From Rosa chinensis (lineage: Eukaryota; Streptophyta; Magnoliopsida; Rosales; Rosaceae), in assembly GCF_002994745.2 (NCBI RefSeq), contig NC_037089.1, positions 85,584,347 through 85,648,346 on the forward strand: a DNA stretch of 64,000 nucleotides, read 5' to 3'. A program made the translations under genes and the position numbers. Below the pieces are notes generated by a model. That model was not told the DNA's origin. It was given only the letters and a program-made list of their open reading frames with translations, and did not search any database. Below are positions 1 to 10,217 of this stretch, piece after piece (position 1 is the stretch's first letter; each line of letters opens with the position of its first letter).

Positions 1-2279
1 TGAAGTGTTCATGTTTTGCCTAAAAATTCAAATAATATTCGGTGCCTCCACCATTATCTGATGGAACACTTGGACATTTTTGTATTACAATGGATTAGTT
101 GAGCAAGGAATGAAAAACCGTAATTTTGTTACAGGGCAATCAGGCAAAGTATACATGATGCTAGTGACTTGGTTGCTAAAAAGAAAGAAGTTCCCAAAAA
201 TGCCCATGCTGTTTGGAAAACTAATCGAGTTGGAAATCTTGCGCAGAATTTCTTGGAGCCATTGATATCTAGTGATTTAACTGTCATTTTTTTTTTGATA
301 CATTTACTGTCACTATTTCCTTTCTGGTTCATTAGTTATGAAACCATTCATAACTAGGGCTGTCAATTCCGACACGACCCGATAACACGACTCGAAACCC
401 GCACGAAATAAAGCGGGTTGAACCCGCACGATTAAAAAGCGGGTCAGCCGTGGGTCAACCCGCCATGACCCATTTAATAAATGGGTCGGCCACGGGTCAA
501 CCCGCCAGCACGAAGTGAACCCGTATAACCCGATTATGTTATACTTCTTCTTGAAATTTTGGACGTTGGGAGTATTTGATCATAGGATTAGACAATTTGA
601 AATATTTTGCTTTATAATTATTGGATTTAATTATTTATATTATTCGTCTTGTAGAGTTTTTAGTAAATTTAATCAATTTATGCATTTTTTTAATTAAATG
701 GGTCACATTGTTAACCCTTAAATGGGTCACATTGTTAACCCTTAAATGGGTCATTTTGTTTAACACGACATGACCTATTTGTTAAATGGGTTAAGCAGGT
801 TGGAAACGGGTAACCCGTTGAATAAATAGGTTGGGTTTGGGTTTAGATTTTTGACACGATTATTAAATGAGTTGGGTTTGGGTTTGTATCTTGCGACACG
901 ACAAATATCTTGACCCGACACGAACCCAACCCGACACGACCCATTGACAGCCCTATTCATAACCCTATTTCTGTGATTCTATTAGACGTTTCGCAAGAGC
1001 TTAGGTCCCTCTCATGCAAAAGGAAATTTAGGAAATTAAAGAGTACTCCCGAGAAGTTAGATTTGTTGGCCTGTTGAAGGACTGGTATATCAGAGCAAAT
1101 AGAGGTTGTAAATACGGAAACTGTTGAACCTACAGAAGACTTAGATGTGTTGGAATATCCATGCACTGTCCAGACACACCTGTTCTTCGCTCAAAATCAA
1201 TCAAATCATTTCATAGTCCAAGGAGTCCTGAAGTTGCTGATCTGAATGTAGTAAGACCTGAGACATCTGGAAGGATAGAAAAAGAACCGTCTATGGGAGC
1301 AGAGCAAACTTTCCCTTCTGGAAGCATGGAAGAAGTACAACCATCTCTAGATAGGGATGAAGAGCATGACTTCAATTTTTGAGCGAGGTAAAGTACTGAA
1401 TAGAGTTTCCTAACTTGAACTCTAAGATGACTCGGCCTTATTGGTGGACAAGTGAAGGTGTGCTAATATGAATAATATATATAGATGCTGCAATATGTTA
1501 TGCTGCTTAAGGCTCATTTACTTCTGGAATCAAATAGTTAACATTTTTTTTTTTTAATTTCTTTTATATGTATCAGGAAGCTGAATTTTGCGAAGGAGTT
1601 AATCCTGAACTCGGTAAGAACTCAAGGGTTTTTACTAGCTGACTTTTTTGTTTGATTTTTGTATTCTTTTATGCGTGAACTCTGGAACTTGTCTGTGTTG
1701 TAGATGGGTTTTCAGTGAGAACCAGGTACGGTGGATTCGCCTCCTGAGATTCTTTTGGCATATGTACATTGGTAAGTTTTTTCTTGAAAGCCCCATCTTC
1801 ATATAATTGTTAAACTTTTGTGCATACAGAAAGGTGGCGAGGTACTTGCACAGGCACTTTACAGTTTGCAACAGTTGTAGAGAGGAAGAAGTGAACTTGT
1901 TGGAGGTTGCAGAACGAAGAACCAAGAAAGAAAGTGCAATGCTATTCTATGAGACACTGGTATGATCTGTGAATCTCTCTGTACCTTTTTCTGCGCCCTT
2001 CTTAGTTATTTCAATATTGTCAAGCGAAACGCATCCGGCACCTTTTATCTAACCTTGCACTTCAAACATGTTTAACCGCAAAGTTTTGAGTGTCTTCACA
2101 ATAATACTTTTTTTTTTTTTCCCGGTTTGCAGGTGATGAAAACTAGAGGGTTTGTGGATGTGAAGCGAGCTGATCCCTACAGCGACATTCTATTCTGGAA
2201 ACGTCCCAAATGGGAGCAAATGTGGGGAGATGATACAGCCCATAGAGTCAATTCTGAAAATATGTCCCTATGGCGATAG
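1..2279 (+). pseudogene. SYN4: SCC1/RAD21 cohesin subunit (SYN4-like), 3' half, copy 1
   Basis: This is the 3' half of a plant sister-chromatid-cohesion (alpha-kleisin) gene; the 5' half lies left of the window. Seen: an exon from about 134 encoding QSIHDASDLVAKKKEVPKNA and ending in LEPLISSD; a block at about 979-1380; short exons near 1577 and 1703; and an exon at about 1826-1960 (KVARYLHRHF, then TKKESAMLFYETL), joined by a GT-AG intron to 2132-2279 (VMKTRGFVDVKRADPYSD, stop at 2277). The last two exons resemble the kleisin winged helix that binds the SMC1 head. In-frame stops, such as TGA after DLLAC near 1076, and a 601-bp transposon in an intron argue for a pseudogene. The family call is confident. 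SYN4 rather than SYN2 is a guess from the paired N-terminal exons. Confidence 0.75.
355..955. mobile_element. hAT-type non-autonomous DNA transposon (601 bp)
   Basis: The element starts TAGGGCTGTCAAT and ends with its inverted repeat. It is flanked by an 8-bp target duplication TTCATAAC (347-354 and 956-963). The paralogous site at about 34900 has a single TTCATAAC and no insert, which proves the boundaries. The interior is full of subterminal GGGT/ACCC and CGACACGACCCG-type repeats and holds direct copies of AAATGGGTCACATTGTTAAC near 708 and 722. There is no transposase ORF. It sits in an intron of the SCC1 pseudogene. Confidence 0.92.
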
Positions 2280-2317
2280 CTAGAATTAGAAATTGCACGA
2301 CTAATCTATGGGGGCAA

Positions 2318-2469
2318 CAGAGATGTTCCCCTGATCAGCAGCTGATCAGGGATTTTTGTTGACAACTCTCTAACTTTTTAAAAGATGAAAGCTGTCAACC
2401 GTCCGATTTCAATCGGACGGTGATTGACCATAAAACCCTGGTCAGCTGCTGACCAGGGGAACATGACTC
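2318..2469. mobile_element. Small Mutator-like MITE with palindromic termini
   Basis: A 152-bp insertion is absent from the paralogous site near 36250. It is flanked by ATGGGGGCAA (2308-2317 and 2470-2479), a 9-10 bp target duplication. The termini are inverted copies around ATGTTCCCCTG, and each terminus is itself nearly palindromic (CCTGATCAGC/AGCTGATCAGG). A further perfect inverted repeat, ACCGTCCGAT-TTCA-ATCGGACGGT, lies inside at 2399-2422. It is non-coding. Confidence 0.8.
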
Positions 2470-3504
2470 ATGGGGGCAATGTGTCATATTGTAGATTGGG
2501 AGTTGAGACAGAACAGATATATATGGTAGGACAGGTCTGAAATTTTGTGTAGCTTCTCTTGTTTCGAGAACTGGTATTATCATGTGAATTCAGATGAGTA
2601 CGTTAGGGCATTATGCTATTTTCATTGTGGGATTACTGGAATCAAAATGGTCTGTGGGTATTCTTGACAATTTATCTCAGTGAATGCAACTGGTAAGTGA
2701 CACGCAGTCAATTTGTTGTCCATACACGTGTCCATGATGACATCCAGCACATCAACAATTTTTGAGGTGGCATTTTTCACATGCGGTTACTTACCGAAGA
2801 AAAAAAATCTGGCAAGGCAACCCACAAATATACACAAGGAAAAGAGTTAAAATTGAACGAGACATTAATGGAAAGTTGGAAACTACCAAATACATCAGGA
2901 TTCACGTGATGTGGTAATGTTGATTGAGTGATCTAGTATGAAATTTTGATGCCTAGTGTTTGAGTTACAAATTTCACTAGTCTGCGGCCAATATATTTGA
3001 GGCGAGAAAAATTCAGTTACCGTCTCCAAACTATTTTGCCAATGCCAATTTGATACCTGAACTCTCAAAAGTATCAATGTGATACCCAAAGACCTAAATT
3101 GGTATCAACGTGATACTTCCGTCCAAAATTTCTGACGGCGCCGTCTGTTTGCTGACGTGGCAAGCACATGGGTCTAAAAAAAAAGTGAAATGACCAATTT
3201 ACCCTTTTTCTTTTTTGAGAAAAATTCATTTACCATCCCCAAACTATTTTGCCAAAGCCAATTTGATACCCGAACTCTCAAAAGTATCAATGTGATACCC
3301 AAATACCTAAATTGGTATCAACGTGATACTTCCATCCAAAATTCTGACGGCACTGTCTGTTTGCTGACGTGGCAAGCACATGGGTTCCAAAAAAAAGTGA
3401 AATGACCAATTTACCATTTTTTTTGTTAATTCATTTTTTCCCTTTTCTTTTCATTTCTTTTTCTTCCTTCTTCGTTCTTCTTCTTCTTCTTCTTCTTAGG
3501 GTTT

Positions 3505-3865
3505 CGCGGCGCCAAGCAGCTTGGGGCTGAAGCTTCCAATCGAACCCGATACCGGTCGAAGAACCTGTTGGTGCTGAGATGATCAACGACCCGTCGGCGT
3601 AAATTGGGGTCGCCGAGTTGTTGAGCGAGACGAGGCGTTCAGCTGGAAGGTACCGTGAGAGAGTGGCCGTCGAGCATGGTAGCGATCTTGGCGCCGAACG
3701 GGAGGGACTTGAGTGATCAGACAGGGAAAGCGATGGGAGGAGGTGGTTAAACCACACGAGTGCGAGGGAGATGGATTTGTAGCAGGAATTGGAGAGGATC
3801 TCGGCGGCGTTAGTGATGGTTTGGGCGGAGGAGAAGGAGAGGAGATAGAGAGAGGAGGAGAGAGA
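3505..3865 (-). pseudogene. Captured fasciclin-like arabinogalactan (FLA) gene fragment
   Basis: Read on the minus strand this gives NAAEILSNSCYKSISLAL, then SLPFGAKIATMLDGHSLTV, then after a frame break VSLNNSATPIYADGSLII. These match in order the start and middle of a FAS1 domain as in plant FLA19/20/21-type cell-surface proteins (recalled family pattern). It lacks a complete domain, a signal peptide region and an open frame, so it is a fragment carried by the Mutator-like element and not a gene. Another FAS1 family member is possible. Confidence 0.6.
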
Positions 3866-3898
3866 AGAAGAAGAAGAAGAAGAATAGCTAAAATGGCT

Positions 3899-4125
3899 TC
3901 CCTAGAACTGGACAGTCTTCCCTTCGGAGACCGTACGTACTCCGCCTCGACGACCACTCTCTCACGGTACCTTCCGGCTGAACGCCTCGTCTCGCTCAAC
4001 AACTCGGCGGCCCCAATTTACGCCGATGGGTCGTTGATCATCCCAGCACCAGCAGGTTCTTCGACCAGTATCGGGTTCGATTGGGAGCTTCAGCCCCAAG
4101 CTGCTTGGTGCCGCGAAACCCTAAG
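3899..4125 (+). pseudogene. Inverted second copy of the FLA fragment
   Basis: This is the reverse complement of about 3505-3720 at high identity, encoding LPFGDR, then RLVSLNNSAAPIYADGSLII. It forms the inner arms of the element's inverted repeat. An open frame of 160 codons runs through it from 3713, but that reading starts in antisense sequence and is probably not a real protein. Confidence 0.6.
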
Positions 4126-5054
4126 AAGAAGAATAAGAAAATCCCAGAAGAAGAAGAAGGAAGAAAAAGAAATGAAAATAAAAGGAAAAAAATGAATTAA
4201 CAAAAAAAGAGAGGGTAAATTGGTCATTTCACTTTTTTTGGGGACCCACGTGCTTGCCACGTCAGCAAACAGACGGCGCCGTCAGAATTTTGGACGGAAG
4301 TATCACGTTGATACCAATTTAGGTATTTGGGTATCACATTGATACTTTTGAGAGTTCAGGTATCAAATTGGCTTTGGAAAAATAGTTTGGGGATGGTAGA
4401 TGAATTTTTCTAAAAAAAAAAAAAGGGTAAATTGGTCATTTCACTTTTTTTTGGGACCCATGTGCTTGCCATGTCAGCAAACAGACGGCGCCGTCAGAAA
4501 TTTTGGACGAAAGTATCACGTTGATACCAATTTAGGTCTTTGGGTATCACATTGATACTTTTGAGAGTTCGGGTATCAAATTGGCCTTGGCAAAATAGTT
4601 TGGGGACAGTAGCTGAATTTTTCTCATTTGAGGCACACTTGAATTCGTGCGCCTGTGGTGTAGAATCAATCTAACTTTATTGAAATTCCTTAATGCAGGT
4701 CGACTCGAATATTAATTGAGTGGGTGTACTACGAATTCTAACTTAGTAACGTAATTGAAGTGATTTTGCCTCTCTCACGCGATAAAAAAGAATAAAAATA
4801 GAATATGTTACAAATCATTATCATATAGTAGGGTAATCCTTCAATAAATGGACTGGTAGAATTTGAATTTAAAAACACATTCCAAATTCCAAAATGAAAC
4901 CATAAATAGGTATATAATCCATCATTGACCTCTTGCAAAATTGTGGTGGGGGGGGGGCCATTTTTATTTTGTTAATAATATTTCATCCCAAATCTTTGTA
5001 CACTTTCTAAAATACCCTCAAAAGTCAGACTTTCTTTTTCTTCTTTTGGGTCTG

Positions 5055-5092
<38 letters not shown>

Positions 5093-5340
5093 GACAACGA
5101 TCCCCTTCGTCTCTCCAAAATCACGACAACCCCTTCGTCTTTCCAAACCAGGTCAAAATCCCAACTTTTCATTACATGACCTTAATTTAGCTCTCACCAT
5201 TACAGAGCGAGGGTTCAGAGTCTTCAGACCAAGATAAATCCCGGCAAGAAGAAGAAGCAAACCAGATCAGAAAATGACCTGAGATCTTTTTCTCTTCACC
5301 TCACCACAAGAAGCGGAGGAGCCTTCTCTCTCTCGCAACC

Positions 5341-5614
5341 ATGTCGAGCCCAAGACCCTCACCGACGCCGTCCACCGTCCAAGACTGGCCCTGGCCCACC
5401 CAGCCGCAACAACTTCGGATCCGCCGACGTCAGCCCCTCCGGCCTCCTCGCATTCCCCGCCGGCAGCTCCATCTCCGTCATCGACACCCGCTCAATGAAG
5501 CTCGTCGTCTCCCTCCACTGAGCCTTCCAGCTCCCATCTCCTCGCCGCCGGCGACCGCCAGGGCGGCATCGCCCTCCTCGACCTCCGCCTCAAGTCGCGG
5601 GTCCTATATTGAGT
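5341..5614 (+). pseudogene. Captured WDR11-like 5' gene fragment
   Basis: This contains an ATG with MSSPRPSPTPSTVQD, then in another frame GPPSRNNFGSADVSPSGLLA and SSISVIDTRSMKLVV, then a TGA, and finally SSHLLAAGDRQGGIALLDLR. This order matches the N-terminus of the plant WD-repeat protein related to WDR11, a Golgi-trafficking beta-propeller scaffold (recalled pattern). Upstream sequence (about 5110-5340) could be captured 5' UTR. Frameshifts and the stop make it non-functional. Confidence 0.65.
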
Positions 5615-5795
5615 AATGGGTTTGTGTAATGTGGGTTTTCAATGAATTGAGTTTTGAATAATTAGTGATTGAGTAATGGGTTTGCAATAGTTTTCCCCAA
5701 ATTGAAGTACTGCTGTTCTATATTGAACTGGATTTTCAGTTAATCAAGTTTTACCTAATTAGTAATTGAGTAATGGGTTTGTGTAATGTGACACG

Positions 5796-5998
5796 TACTG
5801 GGTAGGGGAGGCTGCAGATGGGTTTCCTTTTGAAATAGTAGACAATGCCGGAGAGCAGACCATAATGCTCAGAAGAGAATTTGATGGAGAAATCATCAAA
5901 GTGGCTGTCGATATTCCTAATATTCCTACCGCTGACGACAATGATGATGAGGAGGAGAATGAAGACACTGGGATTCCAATGGTTGTGAGTGTTTCAAT
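5796..5998 (+). pseudogene. Captured MAM33/p32-type mitochondrial glycoprotein fragment
   Basis: One open stretch encodes GFPFEIVDNAGEQTIMLRRE, then IIKVAVDIPNI, an acidic DDNDDEEENED segment and GIPMVVSVS. This is the central region of the plant MAM33 (p32/C1QBP-like) mitochondrial matrix protein family (recalled pattern). It runs into the right arm of the element, so an open frame of 96 codons (5865-6155) is a chimera of gene fragment and transposon arm. Confidence 0.65.
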
Positions 5999-6364
5999 GG
6001 AGAAGAGACTGTTGTTGTCTGGAGAAGAAAGAGAGAAGAGGAAGAGTTGTCGTGATAGAGAGAAGGAAGAACAGACCCAAAAAGAAGAAAAAGAAAATCT
6101 GACTTTTGAGGGTATTTTAGGTAGCGCAAAACGACTAGGGATGAAATATTATTAAAAAACTGAAAGGGGGTGTGGTTTGCAATTTTTCACCCCCTCGTTG
6201 ATTTATGTCTTTTGTCTCATATGGGGTTCCTGAAACTTACAGGGCATGCTAAAACCCACTTGACCGTTTCTTCTCCTCCCCAAACTCCGGTTTTCATTTC
6301 CTGCAATTCTCCAGTTTAGCAGTTTGCTTCAAACTTTGAAAGGTTGTAGTTGATAAACCAAAGC

Positions 6365-8960
6365 ATGTTTTACTCACTGTGCCTCTTATCAAGAAAAGGG
6401 CGTTTAGGCTCCATATGAGCTGCTGCTTATTGTTTCAAAAAGCTCAAGAAGGCCCAGGTCACTGAAACTGACATCTCAGCCTCTATTGGTTTGTTTTTTT
6501 CTCTCAAAGATGAAACCTTTTCCCTGTTTTCTCAACAAAAGCATAGATTTTTGACATGGGTTTTCTGTTTAGCTTATTTGAGAGCCTACTTGTTAAGTTT
6601 TCTGTGATTGTGTTCCCTAATCTGTTTGGATTACTCTGTGTGTTTCATTTTCTACTTTTATGAATCTAATGTGGGAATGTGATCACTTGCTTAGATGTTC
6701 CATATTTGGTGGGTTAATCACTTCATGTTTCATTTGAAGTAGTCTCATTTTTGTCACCTTGTTTTTGGGTTTGTCATATGCTACTGTGATCAATGATTTG
6801 GCTGGTTTCTTGTGTGTTCTGTGAATGGTATGATAGGAAATTAGTGGGAATAATTGGTTGTTTGCAGAATCTAGAGGTGTGTATAGTTGTGTTATTAAGA
6901 ATTTCTTTCATATGAAGATTTAGCAAGACGATATAAATTGGGGGGAAATGGTGTTCTTTTGGTGCTTATGGAGAATATTTTTGATTCTTGTAACTGTTCG
7001 CTTATGACCATTCACTTATACTGAAGAAAGGGTTCGCTTATTGGACTCTCAAAAATCCATATTGCTTAGCTAGCATATGCTACTGCTTTGCTGGGAAGTA
7101 GGAAAGTGGGAGACAAAACTTTGAAGTCTATAAAAATTCAATTGATGTTTTTAGCAGTAAGAATGTTTTGATATACTCTGTCAACTTGATAGGCTTTTTT
7201 TCCTGCTTTTATATCTAGAGTGGCACTTTTGGAATGCTGTCATTAATGTGTCTGAATCTTAAACATGACATCAATTATGTTTGGCTGATGACAATTACGC
7301 TGTTTCTATCGGCTTTTTAATATTGACAGTAACGCTTCATGCTATTTAGTACTGGCTAACGTTAAGCATCGTATATTCGTTTTCTGTTGTGCAGATAAAA
7401 TTTTGAAGGATGATTGGGATGTCATCGCATATAGGGTACTGGCCGGCCTACCTTCTTCTTGGTGTTGTTCGGATATACTCGAAAAAAGTTGAATACCTTT
7501 TTGATGTCTGCCATGAGGTGCTAACTGACATCAACAAGTTTGTCGTTAGCACAAAAGAGAAGGGAGACACAGATACGTTTCTTGCGCCTTAGGACTCTGT
7601 TACTCTACCAGAGAGGTTTGAACTTGATGCATTTGATTAGGGGATCCCTGAAGATGTCAGTGGGTAAGATATGTAGCTTAAAACCATGTAGTCAGTGATA
7701 TTCTGCGTCTAGTCATCATAATTAACATGTAATTTTCCCTTGCTTTTCAGGGGAAATGTAGTATCCTACGAAGCTATCACGCTTAAAGGTATTAGATTTG
7801 TGGTCTTGAATGTTCTTTTATATTATTCTATTTGAATATAATCTTAACAGTTCAGCATGATGTGAAACAGATTGTCCAAAGGGAAATGTAGTACAATTTT
7901 CCTCAGATATGGCAATTCGAATGCTCATTGACTATTTTGTTATTTTCCTTTAGCATGATATCTTTACCTCTTTAACTTGTCATGAGGGTCTCTTTTCTAC
8001 TTTTCAGTCCTCAGCAGCATTTCTTTTCAACTCATGCATTTTCTCATTACAAACAGTTCTTAATGATTTCCAAGTTACTTGTTCACGTGTTTATTGCTTT
8101 AATCAAGTTTCATCACGTTTAGTCCCCTGATATGTCAGCTTGTGTATGTGCGGTATGATTATGAGGAATTTGGTGTCTGCCATGGTATCTTTAATTTTTG
8201 CCACTTGCATTCCTGTTAGAGAGTGTTTCTGTGGAAAGCTTATAAATTCTATACATCCTATCTTCTTTTCAGTATTTCTGTATTTTCCATTGATGTAATT
8301 TAGCAAAGTATTTTTGTCTTCAGTGTACTTTCATTTGACGGGATGGAATTGGATATGGAGTTAAGGACGTTGAGGATTGGAGCTAACCCAGAAGTAAACA
8401 TGGAGATTCCTCAAGAGAGTAGGTTCTCTCAAGAAGAAACTAATGGAGAACAGATAAAGGTTCCGGATATAGCATTGTCTGAAGATGGGACTCTAATAGA
8501 AGCAAGGCAGGAAAAGAGGAAAAAGGTCTGAACCATTTGGTGAAGATCACGAAACCAATGGGGAGCAAATAAACGCTCCTGCTGTAGTCCAATCTGTTGA
8601 TGGAATTCAAGAAGAAGCAAGCATGGAACTTCCTGTCATGTTACATCATCTAGTGAAAGTCACCACATTATTCGAGAGGAGATTATCATGCAATCAGAAA
8701 ACCAGATGTGTCCAGTTACAAGAGAAGACCACAATCTAAGCAACTTGGAAGCCGACAGGGGAAACCTGACAAGTTGTACATACACCTGCTCAAGAAGAGA
8801 ACTGATAAGTCTTGTGACTTAAAGAAACCTCAAAAAACCTGTTTGTTCATATGAGGAAGAGAATCATAAGGATGGAGAGCCAACAAAGTTACAGGACACG
8901 ATTCCACCAGATAATGTGAAATGTCAAATTACTGCTGGAAAAGATTCAGAGGCTTTAGGT
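6365..8960 (+). pseudogene. SYN4: SCC1/RAD21 (SYN4-like) 5'-half pseudogene, copy 1
   Basis: Exon 1 (6365-6488) encodes MFYSLCLLSRKGRLGSI, then TGA where Trp is expected, then AAAYCFKKLKKAQVTETDI. Exon 2 (7395-7663) carries AYLLLGVVRIYSKKVEYLF, the kleisin N-terminal domain that contacts SMC3. It has an extra GGCC that shifts the frame near 7442 and in-frame TAG codons near 7590 and 7637. Weaker exon-like blocks continue (ITLKG at about 7780, then 8343-8960). No 3' half follows; the kelch-like gene comes next. All the stops are shared with 46741-49380, so it died before the duplication, while the GGCC insertion is private to this copy. Confidence 0.8.
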
Positions 8961-10160
8961 AAAAATATCTCATTTCCTAAATGATCTTACATATTCAATT
9001 GGTATAATAGTTCTTCAACCCATGGTGTTGCTTTAGCACACTAATATTCAGAGTTAATATTTTCTGCTTAGTAATACTGTTCTGTGTTTTATCATATGCT
9101 TTTAGTATGCTGAGTAATACTCTTGATGTGGTGTTGCTTTAGCACACTAATATTCAGAGTTGTTAATATTTTCTGCTCAGTAACACTCTTCTGTGTTTAA
9201 TCATATGCTTTTAATGTATATCTGAACTGAAACTTTCACTTGTATGACAATTTTGTTCTAACTAGACATGCCTAACATGACAGTGAATAGTAGGTGACCC
9301 GATGACCCAACGGGTGGACTTGATCTAAGGTTCCTCTTGTACATAATTTAATGCTTTATATGTAGTTCAATCACTTCAATAACAAGTACTTGCAAAAAAT
9401 GGTGCCCTTTTATGTCATTGACACTTTCTGAATGACGGATTAGCCTGTCTAACTAGCCAAACTGAAATAGAAATCAAGATACTGTTGAAACTTTCACTCC
9501 GTCTTTATATGAGATGGTCGGGTTAGTATATTAAACATGTTGGCCCATGGTTTTTGAAAATTTTACATTACAACCGGATTTATTCACACACTATGGTACA
9601 AGAAGCAGTTGTTTACCAATATAACATAACGCGCGCGCGCCAAAAAAAAAAAAAGTCTTGATGCTCTGGTTCATAAACTTCAACCATGCTAAAATAAATT
9701 TATTACAACAGTTCGACTTTGCTGAGCTCATAAATAAAGGAAATACATAATCTTTGCATGTAAGAAGCAGATCAAGAAAAATCATCAACCACGCTAAAAT
9801 CATGGGTTTTCAGTTTACTAACGATGACATTATGGATTCAAATTTGGTAGGAGAAGGTTGGGGGAAGAGAATCTAAATCGATTAATTATGGATATCAATC
9901 CTAATTCTTTTTCCAAAACAGATATCCCAATATTAAGGGGGTGAGATTATATTATACCAAATTGGAGCCCCTCCCTAAAGCAAGATAGATTTTTATACAA
10001 AGCAATATAGGCTGGATTTCTATACAGCCAATAAATGGATTCGGATCCTCCCTATATTGCTTTGCAACCATTAATATTAATGCTGAAGCAATAGATTTCT
10101 ATACAGCAATAAATGGATTTGGATCCTCGTCAGCAATAAGTATGCGCACTTCAGTGCCCT
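8961..10160. other. Intergenic, SCC1 relic to kelch-like gene
   Basis: AT-rich sequence contains the local repeat above, an alternating GC run near 9630 (shorter in copy 2), and a ~45-bp motif at 9834-9880 that recurs at 28203-28247 and about 49811-49858. I see no coding sequence. Confidence 0.6.
9024..9222 (+). repeat. Local direct repeat, period 106 bp
   Basis: Two copies begin GGTGTTGCTTTAGCACACTA at 9024 and 9130, at roughly 85-90% identity. The paralogous locus near 49430 has only one partial copy. Confidence 0.8.
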
Positions 10161-10167
10161 TATAAAA
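10161..10167 (+). promoter_or_regulatory. TATA box of kelch-like gene, copy 1
   Basis: TATAAAA lies 51 nt before the ATG at 10218 and is conserved in the duplicate (50068-50074). This predicts a leader of about 25-30 nt. Confidence 0.55.
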
Positions 10168-10217
10168 GTAAAACGTTGGGAGTTCTCTGTCGAAATTAGG
10201 GTTTAGAGGTATATGCC

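Larger units (their letters stand above)
3004..4625. mobile_element. Long-TIR Mutator-like element (Pack-MULE-like)
   Basis: The element begins GAGAAAAATTCAG and ends with its inverted repeat, flanked by a perfect 9-bp duplication ATTTGAGGC (2995-3003 and 4626-4634). The paralogous site at about 37105 is empty. A 9-bp duplication with long terminal inverted repeats is the Mutator superfamily signature. Each arm holds two tandem copies of a ~210-bp repeat (3004 and 3216 on the left, about 4200-4412 and 4413-4625 on the right) carrying AAACTATTTTGCCA and AGTATCAATGTGATACCC. The centre holds a duplicated, inverted gene fragment. There is no transposase. Confidence 0.88.
4944..6185. mobile_element. 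Pack-MULE-like element with two captured gene fragments
   Basis: Inverted arms of about 135 bp are visible: 4973-5110 (from TAATAATATTTCATCCC through AAATACCCTCAAAAGTCAGA) and its complement at about 6000-6154. The paralogous site near 46550 lacks the whole segment. The outer edges are blurred by G-runs, and the duplication (TTGCAAAATTG on the left, TTGCAATTTTT on the right) is imperfect, so boundaries are approximate. Between the arms lie pieces of two unrelated cellular genes and no transposase. Superfamily assignment is inferred. Confidence 0.7.

Noticed and set aside
3713..4195. 160-codon ORF in the Mutator-like element as a gene
   Set aside because: Its first half is antisense to the FLA fragment and its second half is the inverted copy. 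It is a product of the hairpin structure.
5041..5090. CT microsatellite as a promoter signal
   Set aside because: It lies in the transposon arm and its complement recurs at the other arm.
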